Below, piece by piece: positions 34,678-42,758 of a stretch of DNA of 42,758 bases. The notes below the pieces were generated by a model that did no database searches, was not told the DNA's origin, and saw only the letters and a list, made by a program, of their open reading frames with translations. Origin of the DNA: Brasilonema angustatum HA4187-MV1 (lineage in GTDB: Bacteria > Cyanobacteriota > Cyanobacteriia > Cyanobacteriales > Nostocaceae); contig JAHHGV010000059.1 of assembly GCA_019359695.1 (NCBI GenBank), positions 1-42,758 of the forward strand, in the 5' to 3' direction. A program made the position numbers and the translations under genes. How positions within the stretch are numbered: position 1 is the first letter of the stretch; every line of letters begins with the position of its first letter.

Positions 34678-35923
34678 TTTGGATTGGTCTCATCTTTGGC
34701 TTTATGTCTCTCCCCCAATAGTGGGTGGAATTATTGGCTACTTCACCAACGATATAGCCATCAAAATGTTATTTCGTCCCTACCGTGCAATTTACATCAG
34801 TGGACGAAAGATACCTTTTACACCTGGATTGATTCCCCGCAACCAGGAACGGCTTGCTAAGAATGTCTCAGATACAATTATGGGGTCGCTATTGACACCC
34901 CAAGAGTTGCAAAAACTAGCGCGACGATTGTTGCAAACAGAACGGATCCAAGGAGCAATTCTCTGGATCTTGCGACTGGCAATTGACCAACTAAAATCCG
35001 ATAAAGAGCAGAAAACTGCTAAAATATTGTCGGGAATTTTACGGGATTTGTTAGGGGAATCCTTACCGCGTCTTTTGAAGGTGTTGGCGCGGCGGGAAGA
35101 CTTTTTAGAAGCGCAAGTTAATCAAATTTTTGACCAGATATTACTAGATTTTCAATTAACTGAAGAACAAGCAATTCGTCTGGCTGATTGGTTGTTACAA
35201 GTTGTCATACCGCCGGAGATTTTGCGACTAGCAGTTATTGACTTCTTGACGGATCGCACAATTCAAACTATTGACGAAAGTTTTCGCGAAAAAACCAGCG
35301 GTACCTATTGGGTTGTGGCAAATCTATTTGGTTTACGCAATACTTTGACGCGCCTACGGACTTACTGCTTGGATGAAAAAGACGCTACCAATACTCGCTT
35401 GCAGGAATTGATTCAACAGTTACAGCTGCGCGATCGCCTCAAGCAACTTCTACAAAGTTTTTCTTTGGAAAGTTTACCAATAGGTACAGTACGACAGCTG
35501 CGAAAGACAACACGCGAAACTGTGCGTAATTACGCGCAAACACGTGGTAGCGACTTACTCCAAGGATTAGGTAGTTCCGTTGACTGGGAAAATGTTGCTA
35601 TGTTGCTGGTGAATCGCCTCAGTTCCTCTCCTGTTGTGAATGCTTCACTAGAAGTAGTCAGTAAAGAACTGGCTCTTGTTTTAGAGCGGTATTTGGAGAA
35701 AGACTTGGAAGCAATTGTAGCTCAGGCAATTCCCATTTTGGCAATTGACCAAGTGATTGTTGACCGCGTCAAATCAACTTCACCTGCTGATTTAGAAGCA
35801 GCAATAGAAGGAATTGTCAAAAATGAGTTGCAGGCAATTGTGAATTTAGGCGGTGTTTTAGGGTTTGTTGTGGGATTGGTGCAAACAATGTTTTTGTTAT
35901 TTAGTCAACAGTTAGGGGTGTAA
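34673..35923 (+). CDS. DUF445 family membrane protein (YheB-like)
   Basis: The 416-residue protein starts with a transmembrane helix containing [19 protein letters not shown] (residues 18-36), the DUF445 signature. A long helical, charged middle follows, and a C-terminal hydrophobic helix (about 395-412) ends it, so it is probably anchored at both ends. Function of the family is not established. No Shine-Dalgarno site is visible because the start ATG is part of a TAATGAC repeat; an in-frame start at this point agrees with the conserved N-terminus. It converges on glmM. Confidence 0.85.
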   Translation: MTLDWSHLWLYVSPPIVGGIIGYFTNDIAIKMLFRPYRAIYISGRKIPFTPGLIPRNQERLAKNVSDTIMGSLLTPQELQKLARRLLQTERIQGAILWILRLAIDQLKSDKEQKTAKILSGILRDLLGESLPRLLKVLARREDFLEAQVNQIFDQILLDFQLTEEQAIRLADWLLQVVIPPEILRLAVIDFLTDRTIQTIDESFREKTSGTYWVVANLFGLRNTLTRLRTYCLDEKDATNTRLQELIQQLQLRDRLKQLLQSFSLESLPIGTVRQLRKTTRETVRNYAQTRGSDLLQGLGSSVDWENVAMLLVNRLSSSPVVNASLEVVSKELALVLERYLEKDLEAIVAQAIPILAIDQVIVDRVKSTSPADLEAAIEGIVKNELQAIVNLGGVLGFVVGLVQTMFLLFSQQLGV

Positions 35924-36000
35924 GGAATATAGGAGGGTCTTGCCGGGACACCAGGGGTGGCGATGTTTCAAAACAATCTTTAACTGAACAGTACTGATTT

Positions 36001-37473
36001 TTAAGCCACTAAGTGCTGTTGAACCTGCATCACCAATTCATTTGTCCAGTAATTGACGAGTTCTGCGGCTTCGGCTTCTACCATAACTCGGATGAGTGGC
36101 TCTGTACCAGAGGCGCGGACTAAAACTCTACCAGAATCTCCCATTGCTGCTTCCGCGCGGGCGATCGCCTGTTGCAGGGGTTCACATTCTTTCCATCCCA
36201 AACGCTTGGATTTGTCTTCGACTCGGACATTTTGCAACAGTTGCGGATAGGTTTGAAAGCTTTGAGTCACCATTTCTGATAGGGGAACGCCGGCTTGTTG
36301 CACCAAAGCAGCTAGATGTAAGGCTGTGAGTAAGCCATCTCCAGTCATACCATAGTGACGGCAGAGGATATGACCGGATTGTTCACCCCCAAGCATTCCT
36401 CCAGTCCGCAGCATTTGGACCTGGACGTACTGATCACCAACTGCTGTGCGAATGAATTGACCACCAACTTGCTTCCATGCTCTCTCAAAACCTAAGTTTG
36501 CCATAACAGTGGAAACAATCAGGTCACCTGGTAGTTGTTGGTTTTGCTTTAGGTTTTGTCCCCAGAGGTAGAGGATGTAATCTCCATTGATCGCTCTTCC
36601 AGTGTTGTCTACAGCCAAAACGCGGTCTGCATCACCATCAAAAGCAAAGCCTAAATCGGCATTGTGTTCTTGTACGGCGGCTTGGAGAATTTCTAGGTGA
36701 GTGGAACCGCAGTTGACGTTGATGCGATCGCCATCTGGTTCGTTATGTAAGTAGATAACTTCTCCCCCCATCTCCTTAAAGACCGATGGTGCTAAACCAA
36801 CAACTGCTCCCCATGCCAAGTCTAAAACAATTTTCATACCCTGAAAATTCATACCACCGTGCAGGGGTTTTTTCAAGGCCTCAACATAACTTCCCACTAA
36901 GTCCAAGCGCGAGTAATACCGTCCGCAATCACTACTATTTGCAGAAGCCATACCACGCACTCCTGCTTCTACTTCCGTTTGCAAAGCTTGGGATAGCTTC
37001 ATCCCATCCGCGCCAAAAAATTTAATGCCGTTGTCTTCTGGCGGGTTGTGGCTAGCAGAAATCATCACCCCACCTATGGCATCGGTGACGCTGGTAAGAT
37101 ATGCAACGCAGGGGGTAGGACATAGTCCTAAATGCCACACTTCTAATCCTGCGGCTGTTAACCCTGCACTTAACGACATCGCCAGCATATCACTAGAGTT
37201 TCTGGAGTCTTGGCCGAGGATGACTGGTCCTGGGTTGGAAGCATGACTACGCAAAACAGTACCTGCCCAAAAGCCTACTTGCAATGCTAGGGGTGCACCC
37301 AGCAAGTCTCCCACTCGTCCGCGAATACCATCTGTACCAAATAGAGGTGTTGCCAGAAGTGATGTTAAGTTCAACCCAAAACCGCCCTCATTAAGTTTGT
37401 TTTCCGATTCATCAACATTAGTTGTTGAATTTTCTGAGACAGTACCTTGAGTTCGAGTTATGTATGAAACCAT
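36001..37473 (-). CDS. glmM: Phosphoglucosamine mutase
   Basis: GlmM turns glucosamine-6-phosphate into glucosamine-1-phosphate on the route to UDP-GlcNAc, used for peptidoglycan and polysaccharides. From the ATG at 37,471-37,473 the protein has 490 residues. The phosphoserine loop ISASHNP has Ser141, metal-binding DGDADR is at 279-284, and the phosphate-binding [12 protein letters not shown] lies near the C-terminus. The first 40 residues are a poorly conserved extension. An in-frame ATG 7 codons earlier exists. The alternative, phosphoglucomutase/phosphomannomutase, is less likely given the sequence around the active site. Confidence 0.93.
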   Translation of the reverse strand: MVSYITRTQGTVSENSTTNVDESENKLNEGGFGLNLTSLLATPLFGTDGIRGRVGDLLGAPLALQVGFWAGTVLRSHASNPGPVILGQDSRNSSDMLAMSLSAGLTAAGLEVWHLGLCPTPCVAYLTSVTDAIGGVMISASHNPPEDNGIKFFGADGMKLSQALQTEVEAGVRGMASANSSDCGRYYSRLDLVGSYVEALKKPLHGGMNFQGMKIVLDLAWGAVVGLAPSVFKEMGGEVIYLHNEPDGDRINVNCGSTHLEILQAAVQEHNADLGFAFDGDADRVLAVDNTGRAINGDYILYLWGQNLKQNQQLPGDLIVSTVMANLGFERAWKQVGGQFIRTAVGDQYVQVQMLRTGGMLGGEQSGHILCRHYGMTGDGLLTALHLAALVQQAGVPLSEMVTQSFQTYPQLLQNVRVEDKSKRLGWKECEPLQQAIARAEAAMGDSGRVLVRASGTEPLIRVMVEAEAAELVNYWTNELVMQVQQHLVA

Positions 37474-37848
37474 AAGTAGAAAAACCCCACACACTCACAC
37501 TGGAGAATAGCACTTTCAACAATATTCAAGAATATTCAACTATTCTTGCTGAATGCCTTTCAATCGGCACACTTTACTGTTTATTGTTTCATTTTTACTC
37601 AAAGTCGTTGTAAGTATTTTTTAAGTATTTTTTTGTATTTATAAAGATATTGTAAACTACAGGGTGACATCAAAAATTGCTCTCAAGACTTATCACTAGG
37701 AACTTACAAATATCTCAGATGGTCTCAACTTAAACATTTTTAATATAATTTCTCATCAAATAGTTCTACTGTAACGTTTTAGTGGCTTGTGTAGCCGTTC
37801 GTAAATTAGGCTTCAGCAGTTGACATTTTATAGTCGAGCAAATTTAGC
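37474..37848. other. 375-bp divergent gap between glmM and heme oxygenase
   Basis: AT-rich and without a gene. CAAGAATA (37,527-37,534) and TATTCTTG (37,541-37,548) form an 8-bp inverted repeat near the glmM start, and AATATTCAA is repeated at 37,521 and 37,531. A TATAAT at 37,744-37,749 and a TTGACA at 37,823-37,828 are isolated promoter-like boxes. No NtcA-type GTA-N8-TAC site was seen. Confidence 0.45.
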
Positions 37849-38562
37849 ATGAGCAGCAATTTAGCAACAAAATTACGTGTCGGAACCAAAAAAGCCCATA
37901 CAATGGCAGAAAATGTTGGTTTTGTCAAGTGTTTTTTAAAAGGAGTCGTAGAAAAAAACTCCTATCGGAAGCTGGTAGCTAACTTTTACTTCATCTACTC
38001 AGCGATGGAAGAGGAGATGGAGAAGCACGCCAATCATCCGATTGTTTCAAAAATCAATTTTCCTCAACTTCACCGTAAGGAAACTTTAGAGCAAGACCTC
38101 ACTTACTACTATGGGGCAAACTGGCGCGAGCAAATCAAACTATCTTCGGCTGGTGAGGCGTATGTACAACGCATCCGGGAACTATCTCAAAAAGAACCAG
38201 AACTATTAGTTGCTCACTCTTACACCCGATACTTAGGGGATTTATCTGGTGGACAGATTCTCAAAGGCATTGCTCAAACTGCGATGAACCTTTCTGACGG
38301 AGGAACCGCCTTCTATGAATTTGATGAGATTCCTGACGAGAAGGGGTTCAAAGCAAAATACCGTCAAACTTTGGATGAACTAGCTATAGATGATGCGACA
38401 GGCGATCGCATTGTCGATGAAGCAAACGCTGCCTTTGGCATGAACATGAAGATGTTCCAAGAGTTGGAAGGCAATCTTATTAAAGCCGTTGGAATCATGC
38501 TTTACAACAGCATCACACGTCGTCGCACACGCGGTAGTACCGAACTCGCAACTGCTGAGTAA
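37849..38562 (+). CDS. ho1: Heme oxygenase (biliverdin-producing)
   Basis: This ferredoxin-dependent enzyme opens heme to biliverdin IX-alpha, the first step to phycobilins and phytochrome chromophores. The 237-residue protein has the proximal heme ligand His17 in KKAHTMAEN and the distal-helix motif GDLSGGQ at 130-136, both characteristic of HO-1. No signal peptide or membrane anchor is present, as expected of the soluble cyanobacterial form. No other bilin-pathway gene is beside it. The identity is firm; whether it is HO1 or the low-oxygen HO2 paralogue is not certain. Confidence 0.95.
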   Translation: MSSNLATKLRVGTKKAHTMAENVGFVKCFLKGVVEKNSYRKLVANFYFIYSAMEEEMEKHANHPIVSKINFPQLHRKETLEQDLTYYYGANWREQIKLSSAGEAYVQRIRELSQKEPELLVAHSYTRYLGDLSGGQILKGIAQTAMNLSDGGTAFYEFDEIPDEKGFKAKYRQTLDELAIDDATGDRIVDEANAAFGMNMKMFQELEGNLIKAVGIMLYNSITRRRTRGSTELATAE

Positions 38563-38595
38563 ATACAATTAGCACAATCTTTTGATTAATTGCTA

Positions 38596-38652
38596 GGGGC
38601 AGCGCCTCTGGGATTACCCTTGTAGAAAGGGTAATCGCGGGGAAGTTGCCCC
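38596..38652. repeat. Nested hairpin after heme oxygenase
   Basis: Inner arms GATTACCCTT (38,612-38,621) and AAGGGTAATC (38,627-38,636) pair perfectly around a 5-nt loop. Outer arms GGGGCA (38,596-38,601) and TGCCCC (38,647-38,652) pair again. There is no T run, so it is better seen as an interspersed palindromic repeat or mRNA-end hairpin than as a standard terminator. Confidence 0.7.
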
Positions 38653-38709
38653 TTGTCGCGTCTTGAGCACAATTCACGCATTCAAAAATCAACAGGTTTA
38701 GATTCTGAC

Positions 38710-38759
38710 TTTTCACATTCTGTGAAAAAGGACGATTTGATCGCGAAAGTCGTTCGCGA
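38710..38759. promoter_or_regulatory. Two adjacent palindromes in the lepB upstream region
   Basis: TTTTCACA/TGTGAAAA (38,710-38,717 and 38,721-38,728) has a 3-nt centre; TCGCGAA/TTCGCGA (38,741-38,747 and 38,753-38,759) has a 5-nt centre. The first has the look of an operator half-site pair. Their regulator, if any, is unknown. Confidence 0.4.
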
Positions 38760-38989
38760 ATAAATTATCTACTACAACTTTATTTTGACAGGTGTAAAAT
38801 TCTTCATCTGTTTGACACAACTCCTACACATTGAGATTCTAAATTAGAAATAGCAGTTTTAGCTTACTTATGTCGTTGTATCACCTGAAAACAACCCTCT
38901 TTTTGAATAAAACAAAGAGCGCTGAATTTTTGATGAATTAACATAATTTAAATTTCACATTTACATACTTTTTACTTTTGATTCATACT

Positions 38990-39544
38990 ATGTCTCATAT
39001 TCCTCAACAAAAAAAAGAAAAACAAGAAAATATTTTTATAGAAGGAATAAAAACTGTTGGTTTAAGCCTAGTTCTTGCCTTTGGTATTCGCACCTTTATT
39101 GCTGAAGCTCGTTATATTCCTTCTGGTTCTATGGAGCCAACACTCCAGATTAATGATCGCTTAATTATCGATAAAGTTAGCTATGACTTTACCTCTCCTC
39201 AGCGAGATGATATTGTTGTTTTTAATCCAACCAAAACACTACAATCGCAGAATTATCACGACGCTTTCATAAAACGTATAATTGGCTTGCCAGGAGAAAA
39301 AGTGGAAGTCAAAAATAGACTAGTTTATATTAATGGCTCGCCTTTCAAAGAAAATTATATTGAAGCTAAACCAGACTATAAATGGGGTCCTGTAATTGTA
39401 CCAGAGAATTCTTATCTAGTTTTAGGAGACAATCGCAATAATAGCTATGACAGTCACTATTGGGGTTTTGTCCCCCGTAATAAAATCGTAGGTCGAGCAA
39501 TTGTTCGCTTTTATCCACTCAACCGAATTGGATTTATCAATTAA
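38990..39544 (+). CDS. lepB: Signal peptidase I
   Basis: LepB cleaves signal peptides of exported proteins on the outer face of the membrane. From ATG 38990 (184 residues) a single N-terminal transmembrane segment (about 20-38) precedes the catalytic PSGSMEPTL with Ser47 and the general base Lys95 in FIKRIIGLPG. The family box GDNRNNSYDSHYWGFVP follows near 147-163. A TTG at 38,978 in frame would add four residues and is less likely. Cyanobacteria usually have two or more signal peptidases, and this is one of that type. Confidence 0.95.
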   Translation: MSHIPQQKKEKQENIFIEGIKTVGLSLVLAFGIRTFIAEARYIPSGSMEPTLQINDRLIIDKVSYDFTSPQRDDIVVFNPTKTLQSQNYHDAFIKRIIGLPGEKVEVKNRLVYINGSPFKENYIEAKPDYKWGPVIVPENSYLVLGDNRNNSYDSHYWGFVPRNKIVGRAIVRFYPLNRIGFIN

Positions 39545-39681
39545 CCTGTTTCTGTTTTCAGATTAACCAAAGTAAAGAAAAATGGAAAAAATCAGAGAGA
39601 AAATGTGCGCGTATATAATTTGAGAAATTATGAAAATAAATATCTATCAATTATCAAGTATTTAGCCATCCTGAAAAACCT

Positions 39682-40680
39682 ATGAAAAACCTATCTCATA
39701 AATCTATAAAAGTAAGCGATAAACATGAAAAATATTTATCGACTGCTGATCTGGTGCATATCTATCTTCTTGAAATTGGACGTACACCTTTGTTAACTTA
39801 TGATCAAGAAAAATATTTTGGCAAGCAAGTCCAACAAATGATGGCTTTACTTGCTGTCAAAGAAAAATTAGCTATTCAATTAAAGCGTCAACCAACACAA
39901 ATAGAATGGGCTGAAAATATAAATATTAGTGAAGACTCATTAGTGCAACAACTCCAGCAAGGACATCAAGCCAAGCAGAAAATGATTGAGGCTAATTTAC
40001 GGCTTGTAGTATCTATTGCCAAGAAATATCAAAGACGTAACCTAGAATTTCTCGACTTAATTCAAGAAGGAAGTTTGGGTTTAGAGCGAGGGGTTGAGAA
40101 ATATGACCCTAGCAGAGGATACAAGTTTTCAACTTACGCCTATTGGTGGATTCGTCAGGCAATGACACGGGCGATCGCCCAACAAGGACGCACTATCCGC
40201 TTGCCTATCCATGTTACTGAAAAATTAAATAAAATCAAACTTATTCAACGTGAATTAGCTCAAAAATTAGGTCGTATTCCCACCGCTACTGATATCGCCC
40301 AAGCACTATCTCTAGACCCCAAGGAAATTCGAGATTATTTAGTCTTAGCACGTCGCCCTGTCTCTTTGGAATTGCGAGTTGGCTCAGAAAAAGATACAGA
40401 ATTACAGGATATGTTGGAGGATGATGGACTCTCTCCCGAATTATACACTGAGCAGAAATTTATCCAACAAAACCTTCAAAATTTATTGTCAGAATTAACT
40501 CCTCAGCAACGGGAAATATTAACTTTACGTTTTGGTTTAACAGATGGAAAAGAACTGTCTTTAGCACAGATTGGTCAATGCATGGGTATCAGTCGAGAAC
40601 GAGTGCGACAAGTAGAGCAACAGGCTTTGGGTATCTTACGACGACATAAAGATAAGATAAGCAGCTATCTAACTAGTTAA
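39682..40680 (+). CDS. Group 2 sigma-70 family RNA polymerase sigma factor
   Basis: The 332-residue sigma factor has no long region 1.1. Region 1.2 (TADLVHIYLLEIGRTPLL) is near 22-39. Region 2, the core-binding and -10-recognising part, is about 100-170 with YAYWWIRQAMTRAIAQQGR. Region 3 follows, and region 4 (about 265-325) has the -35-binding helix LAQIGQCMGISRERVRQVEQQ. This layout is that of the group 2 (non-essential, SigB to SigE-type) factors, which respond to stress, nitrogen and light. The exact letter cannot be assigned here. No anti-sigma gene is nearby. lepB lies 137 bp upstream on the same strand. Confidence 0.93.
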   Translation: MKNLSHKSIKVSDKHEKYLSTADLVHIYLLEIGRTPLLTYDQEKYFGKQVQQMMALLAVKEKLAIQLKRQPTQIEWAENINISEDSLVQQLQQGHQAKQKMIEANLRLVVSIAKKYQRRNLEFLDLIQEGSLGLERGVEKYDPSRGYKFSTYAYWWIRQAMTRAIAQQGRTIRLPIHVTEKLNKIKLIQRELAQKLGRIPTATDIAQALSLDPKEIRDYLVLARRPVSLELRVGSEKDTELQDMLEDDGLSPELYTEQKFIQQNLQNLLSELTPQQREILTLRFGLTDGKELSLAQIGQCMGISRERVRQVEQQALGILRRHKDKISSYLTS

Positions 40681-40744
40681 TGTTGACCAAATCATTCAGA
40701 TACAGCCTTCCTAAATAGGATATGAACATCCTCCTCTTCTTCTC

Positions 40745-40800
40745 TTTTTTTTCTTTGCGTCCTTTGCGGTATCCTGCGGGAAGCTGCTCCGCGTCTACGT
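40745..40800. repeat. Interspersed 'ctttgcgtcctttgcgg' repeat with hairpin
   Basis: The run tctttgcgtcctttgcgg continues into CTGCGGGAAGCTGCTCCGCG, whose GCGG/CCGC arms can pair. It is related to the element at 13,693-13,725 and lies between the sigma factor and TauE genes. Confidence 0.5.
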
Positions 40801-40914
40801 TTTTTTTTACGACTTATCTAGGATTGCTGTATAAAGTTGCTCAGCAACTTTATATCATTTTCTAATTAAGAAATTGCCGCGATTTGAAAACTATCTCTAG
40901 AAATACTTTTAATC

Positions 40915-41292
40915 ATGACTAACATTTGGCTTTGTTTAATTTTGGGACTGGTAGCGGGTACTATTAGTGGTATGACAGGTATTGGTGGTGGAATAATCGT
41001 CTTACCTGCTTTGATTCTTTTCCTAGGATTTTCTCAGCATCAAGCGCAAGGAACTACATTGGCATTGTTAGTTCTACCTATAGATTTATTAGCAGCATGG
41101 ACTTACTATCAGCAGGGATATGTAGACTTAAAAGTAGCCGCGCTTCTCTGTCTTGGATTTATTTTTGGTGGGTGGTTCGGTGCTCAAATAGGAACGAGTT
41201 TACCGAATGGAGTTTTAACTAAAATATTTGCTTTTCTACTAATTCTCAGTGCTGTTAGAGTTTTATTCATGACTAGTGCTGATTCAGTATAA
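40915..41292 (+). CDS. TauE/SafE family half-size transporter
   Basis: The 125-residue protein has four hydrophobic segments and the glycine-rich AGTISGMTGIGGGIIVLPAL (about 14-33), the family signature found at the start of each half of longer TauE/SafE proteins. It may therefore function as a homodimer or with the larger protein next door. The family is linked to export of sulfite, sulfoacetate or other organic anions, but specific substrates are rarely known. The start is ATG 40915-40917. The larger paralogue follows 120 bp downstream. Confidence 0.85.
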   Translation: MTNIWLCLILGLVAGTISGMTGIGGGIIVLPALILFLGFSQHQAQGTTLALLVLPIDLLAAWTYYQQGYVDLKVAALLCLGFIFGGWFGAQIGTSLPNGVLTKIFAFLLILSAVRVLFMTSADSV

Positions 41293-41412
41293 ATAATTTA
41301 TAATTTTTTTGATTCACTGAAAAATTAGGAAATTGTTTTAATATACAATCCAAACATTGCCATTGAGCTGTTCGAGAACCAACGTTTCATTCAAAAGCGA
41401 AGGTGCGATTGC

Positions 41413-42249
41413 TTGAATATTTTAGAATTTACTCTATTGGTTTGGCTTAGTTCTGCTACCGCAGGCTTTTTGGGAGCGCTGACAGGCTTAGGCGGTGGAG
41501 TGGTACTTGTCCCCTTGTTAACTTTAGTCTTTGGCGTTGACATTCGTTACGCAATAGGTGCTTCTCTTGTATCGGTAATCGCAACTTCTTCAGGTGCTGC
41601 TTCTGCATACGTTAAAGAAGGCTACACTAATTTACGCTTGGGAATGTTCTTGGAAGTCGCAACAACATTTGGAGCCATTGCAGGTGCAACTATAGCCGCT
41701 TTTGTTTCCACCAGAATACTCGCTGTAGTTTTTGGATTTGTTTTACTTTATAGTGCCTACCTCTCACGTCAATCTCGTTCTGAACATTTAGATAACACTC
41801 CACCTGATTCTCTAGCAACTCGTTTAAAGTTAAATAGCACTTACCCAACGCCTGAAGGTGAACAAGCCTACAATGTCCGTGCTGTTCCTGTAGGATTTAG
41901 TCTCATGTTTGTCGCCGGAGTGCTTTCCGGGTTACTTGGTATTGGTTCTGGCGCACTCAAGGTACTAGCGATGGATCAATTTATGCGGATTCCGTTTAAG
42001 GTTTCCACTACTACCAGTAATTTTATGATTGGGGTGACAGCAGCAGCTAGCGCGGGTGTATACTTCAAACGAGGTTACATCGATCCTGGACTAGCAATGC
42101 CTGTCATGTTAGGAGTACTTTTAGGCGCATTGATCGGGGCTCGGGTATTGGTAAAAGCCAGAGTAGGCGTTTTAAGAAATATTTTTAGTGTAGTTATTGT
42201 GCTGCTAGCTATTCAAATGATTTATAACGGCTTCCTAGGGAGGATTTAA
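41413..42249 (+). CDS. TauE/SafE family transporter, full length
   Basis: The 278-residue membrane protein has two related halves. The first carries AGFLGALTGLGGGVVLVPLL (about 17-36) and the second AGVLSGLLGIGSGALKVLAM (about 173-192), separated by a hydrophilic loop (about 120-155). That arrangement gives the usual eight or so transmembrane helices. The start is TTG 41413 with AAGGTG upstream; a rare start but consistent with the family's N-terminus. The DUF1634 gene follows one base after the stop. Substrate is unknown. Confidence 0.88.
   Translation: MNILEFTLLVWLSSATAGFLGALTGLGGGVVLVPLLTLVFGVDIRYAIGASLVSVIATSSGAASAYVKEGYTNLRLGMFLEVATTFGAIAGATIAAFVSTRILAVVFGFVLLYSAYLSRQSRSEHLDNTPPDSLATRLKLNSTYPTPEGEQAYNVRAVPVGFSLMFVAGVLSGLLGIGSGALKVLAMDQFMRIPFKVSTTTSNFMIGVTAAASAGVYFKRGYIDPGLAMPVMLGVLLGALIGARVLVKARVGVLRNIFSVVIVLLAIQMIYNGFLGRI
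42237..42244 (+). promoter_or_regulatory. Strong ribosome binding site of the DUF1634 gene
   Basis: AGGGAGGA overlaps the end of the upstream coding sequence and lies 6 bp before the GTG at 42,251. It is the best Shine-Dalgarno match in this part of the window and supports that GTG as the start. Confidence 0.75.
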
Positions 42250-42250
42250 A

Positions 42251-42634
42251 GTGTCCCAAACTCGACGTAATTTGAGTGAAAGACAAGTCGAAATTTTGGT
42301 TGGTAATTTATTGAGATATGGGGTCCTGCTCGCTACTGCGATCGTTTTATTAGGCGGGGTGTTGTATCTAATTTATCATGGTAAGGAAGCTCCAAATTAT
42401 CAAATTTTTCGCGGTGAGCCTCCAGCTTTTAGCTCTCCTGAAGGAGTTGCAAATTCCGTATTATCAGGTCGTCGTCGTGGCATTATTCAACTTGGATTGT
42501 TGTTATTAATTGCTACTCCTGTTGCTAGAGTTGCTTTTTCTCTATTAGCTTTTATGCGTCAGCGAGATATCACCTATATTATTTTGACTGTGATTGTTTT
42601 GACTGGGCTGATTATTAGTTTTATAGGTGGTTAA
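42251..42634 (+). CDS. DUF1634 family membrane protein
   Basis: The 127-residue protein has three hydrophobic segments, near 22-43, 75-95 and 105-126. It matches the DUF1634 family, which is often found beside TauE/SafE genes and is presumed to be a partner subunit. The first part (RNLSERQVEILVGNLLRYGVL) is the family hallmark. It starts at GTG 42251, one base after the TauE/SafE stop, so the two are almost certainly co-translated. Biochemical role is unknown. Confidence 0.85.
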   Translation: MSQTRRNLSERQVEILVGNLLRYGVLLATAIVLLGGVLYLIYHGKEAPNYQIFRGEPPAFSSPEGVANSVLSGRRRGIIQLGLLLLIATPVARVAFSLLAFMRQRDITYIILTVIVLTGLIISFIGG

Positions 42635-42758
42635 GTAGAACGAGGTGAAAAAACCAAAGTGTGTAAAGATAAGTAAATACGTACAATGTGTATAGCAAAA
42701 TAACAGAGATATGGGCAGCCGTTTAAGGGTGTTTCTGACCAAACAACAAGATAAAACT

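Larger units (their letters stand above)
38563..38989. other. 427-bp gap with several strong hairpins
   Basis: No gene is supported. It contains nested inverted repeats at 38,596-38,652, a near-perfect palindrome at 38,710-38,728 and a hairpin at 38,741-38,759, each listed apart. TTGACA boxes at 38,785-38,790 and 38,812-38,817 are candidate -35 sites for lepB but have poor -10 partners. Confidence 0.5.

Overview
The window reads as chromosomal DNA of a filamentous (Nostocales-type) cyanobacterium. Phototroph or cyanobacterium-specific genes support this: Rubisco accumulation factor Raf1, a ferredoxin-type heme oxygenase, a DnaK3-type Hsp70 with a charged tail, a group 2 sigma factor, DUF3143, and a REC-GAF regulator. 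So do about two dozen HIP1 octamers (GCGATCGC) and the heptameric and CT-rich interspersed repeats typical of these genomes. Genus and species cannot be fixed from the sequence alone. No tRNA, rRNA, CRISPR array or intact transposase was seen.

Region 1 (1-15,000, all +) is a surface-polysaccharide locus. It opens with a Uma2 remnant. An ABC exporter follows: Wzm permease, then Wzt ATPase with a C-terminal carbohydrate-binding-type domain. Next come a hexapeptide acyltransferase overlapping wzt and a coiled-coil methyltransferase, then two GT4 glycosyltransferases. After them lie a broken GT2 gene, a decayed beta-sandwich gene, an SMR/ArnE-like small membrane protein, GDP-mannose 4,6-dehydratase and three more glycosyltransferases. 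The first 12.7 kb is AT-rich and has no HIP1 site, unlike the rest, so it looks like an acquired or fast-turnover island.

Region 2 (15,000-19,290, all -) holds an M28 peptidase, a Uma2 protein, the ribosome-assembly GTPase Der and an EcfT-type membrane protein. A GC-rich repeat mosaic lies between the last two.

Region 3 (19,400-23,750, +) is a chaperone cluster: dnaK3, a DnaJ without zinc finger, a membrane-anchored J-domain protein and a DUF3143 protein. Region 4 (27,250-23,840, -) is an envelope cluster, lysA, cdaA (c-di-AMP synthase) and uppS, with cdaA and uppS overlapping. rimI is divergent from lysA and carries an in-frame repeat insertion.

Region 5 (28,400-42,760) is housekeeping. 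It contains clpC with a clear terminator, a secreted pentapeptide-repeat protein, raf1, a REC-GAF regulator, a DUF445 membrane protein, glmM, heme oxygenase, signal peptidase I and a group 2 sigma factor. It ends with a TauE/SafE half-protein, a full TauE/SafE protein and a DUF1634 protein. Gaps hold hairpins and mobile-looking repeats, including a related pair at 25,592-25,828 and 34,613-34,653; the second copy abuts the DUF445 start codon.

The most interesting candidate system is the exporter set at 629-5091. A Wzt with an added C-terminal domain and a methyltransferase fused to a long coiled coil resemble the logic of chain-end modification coupled to export, but in an unfamiliar domain order.
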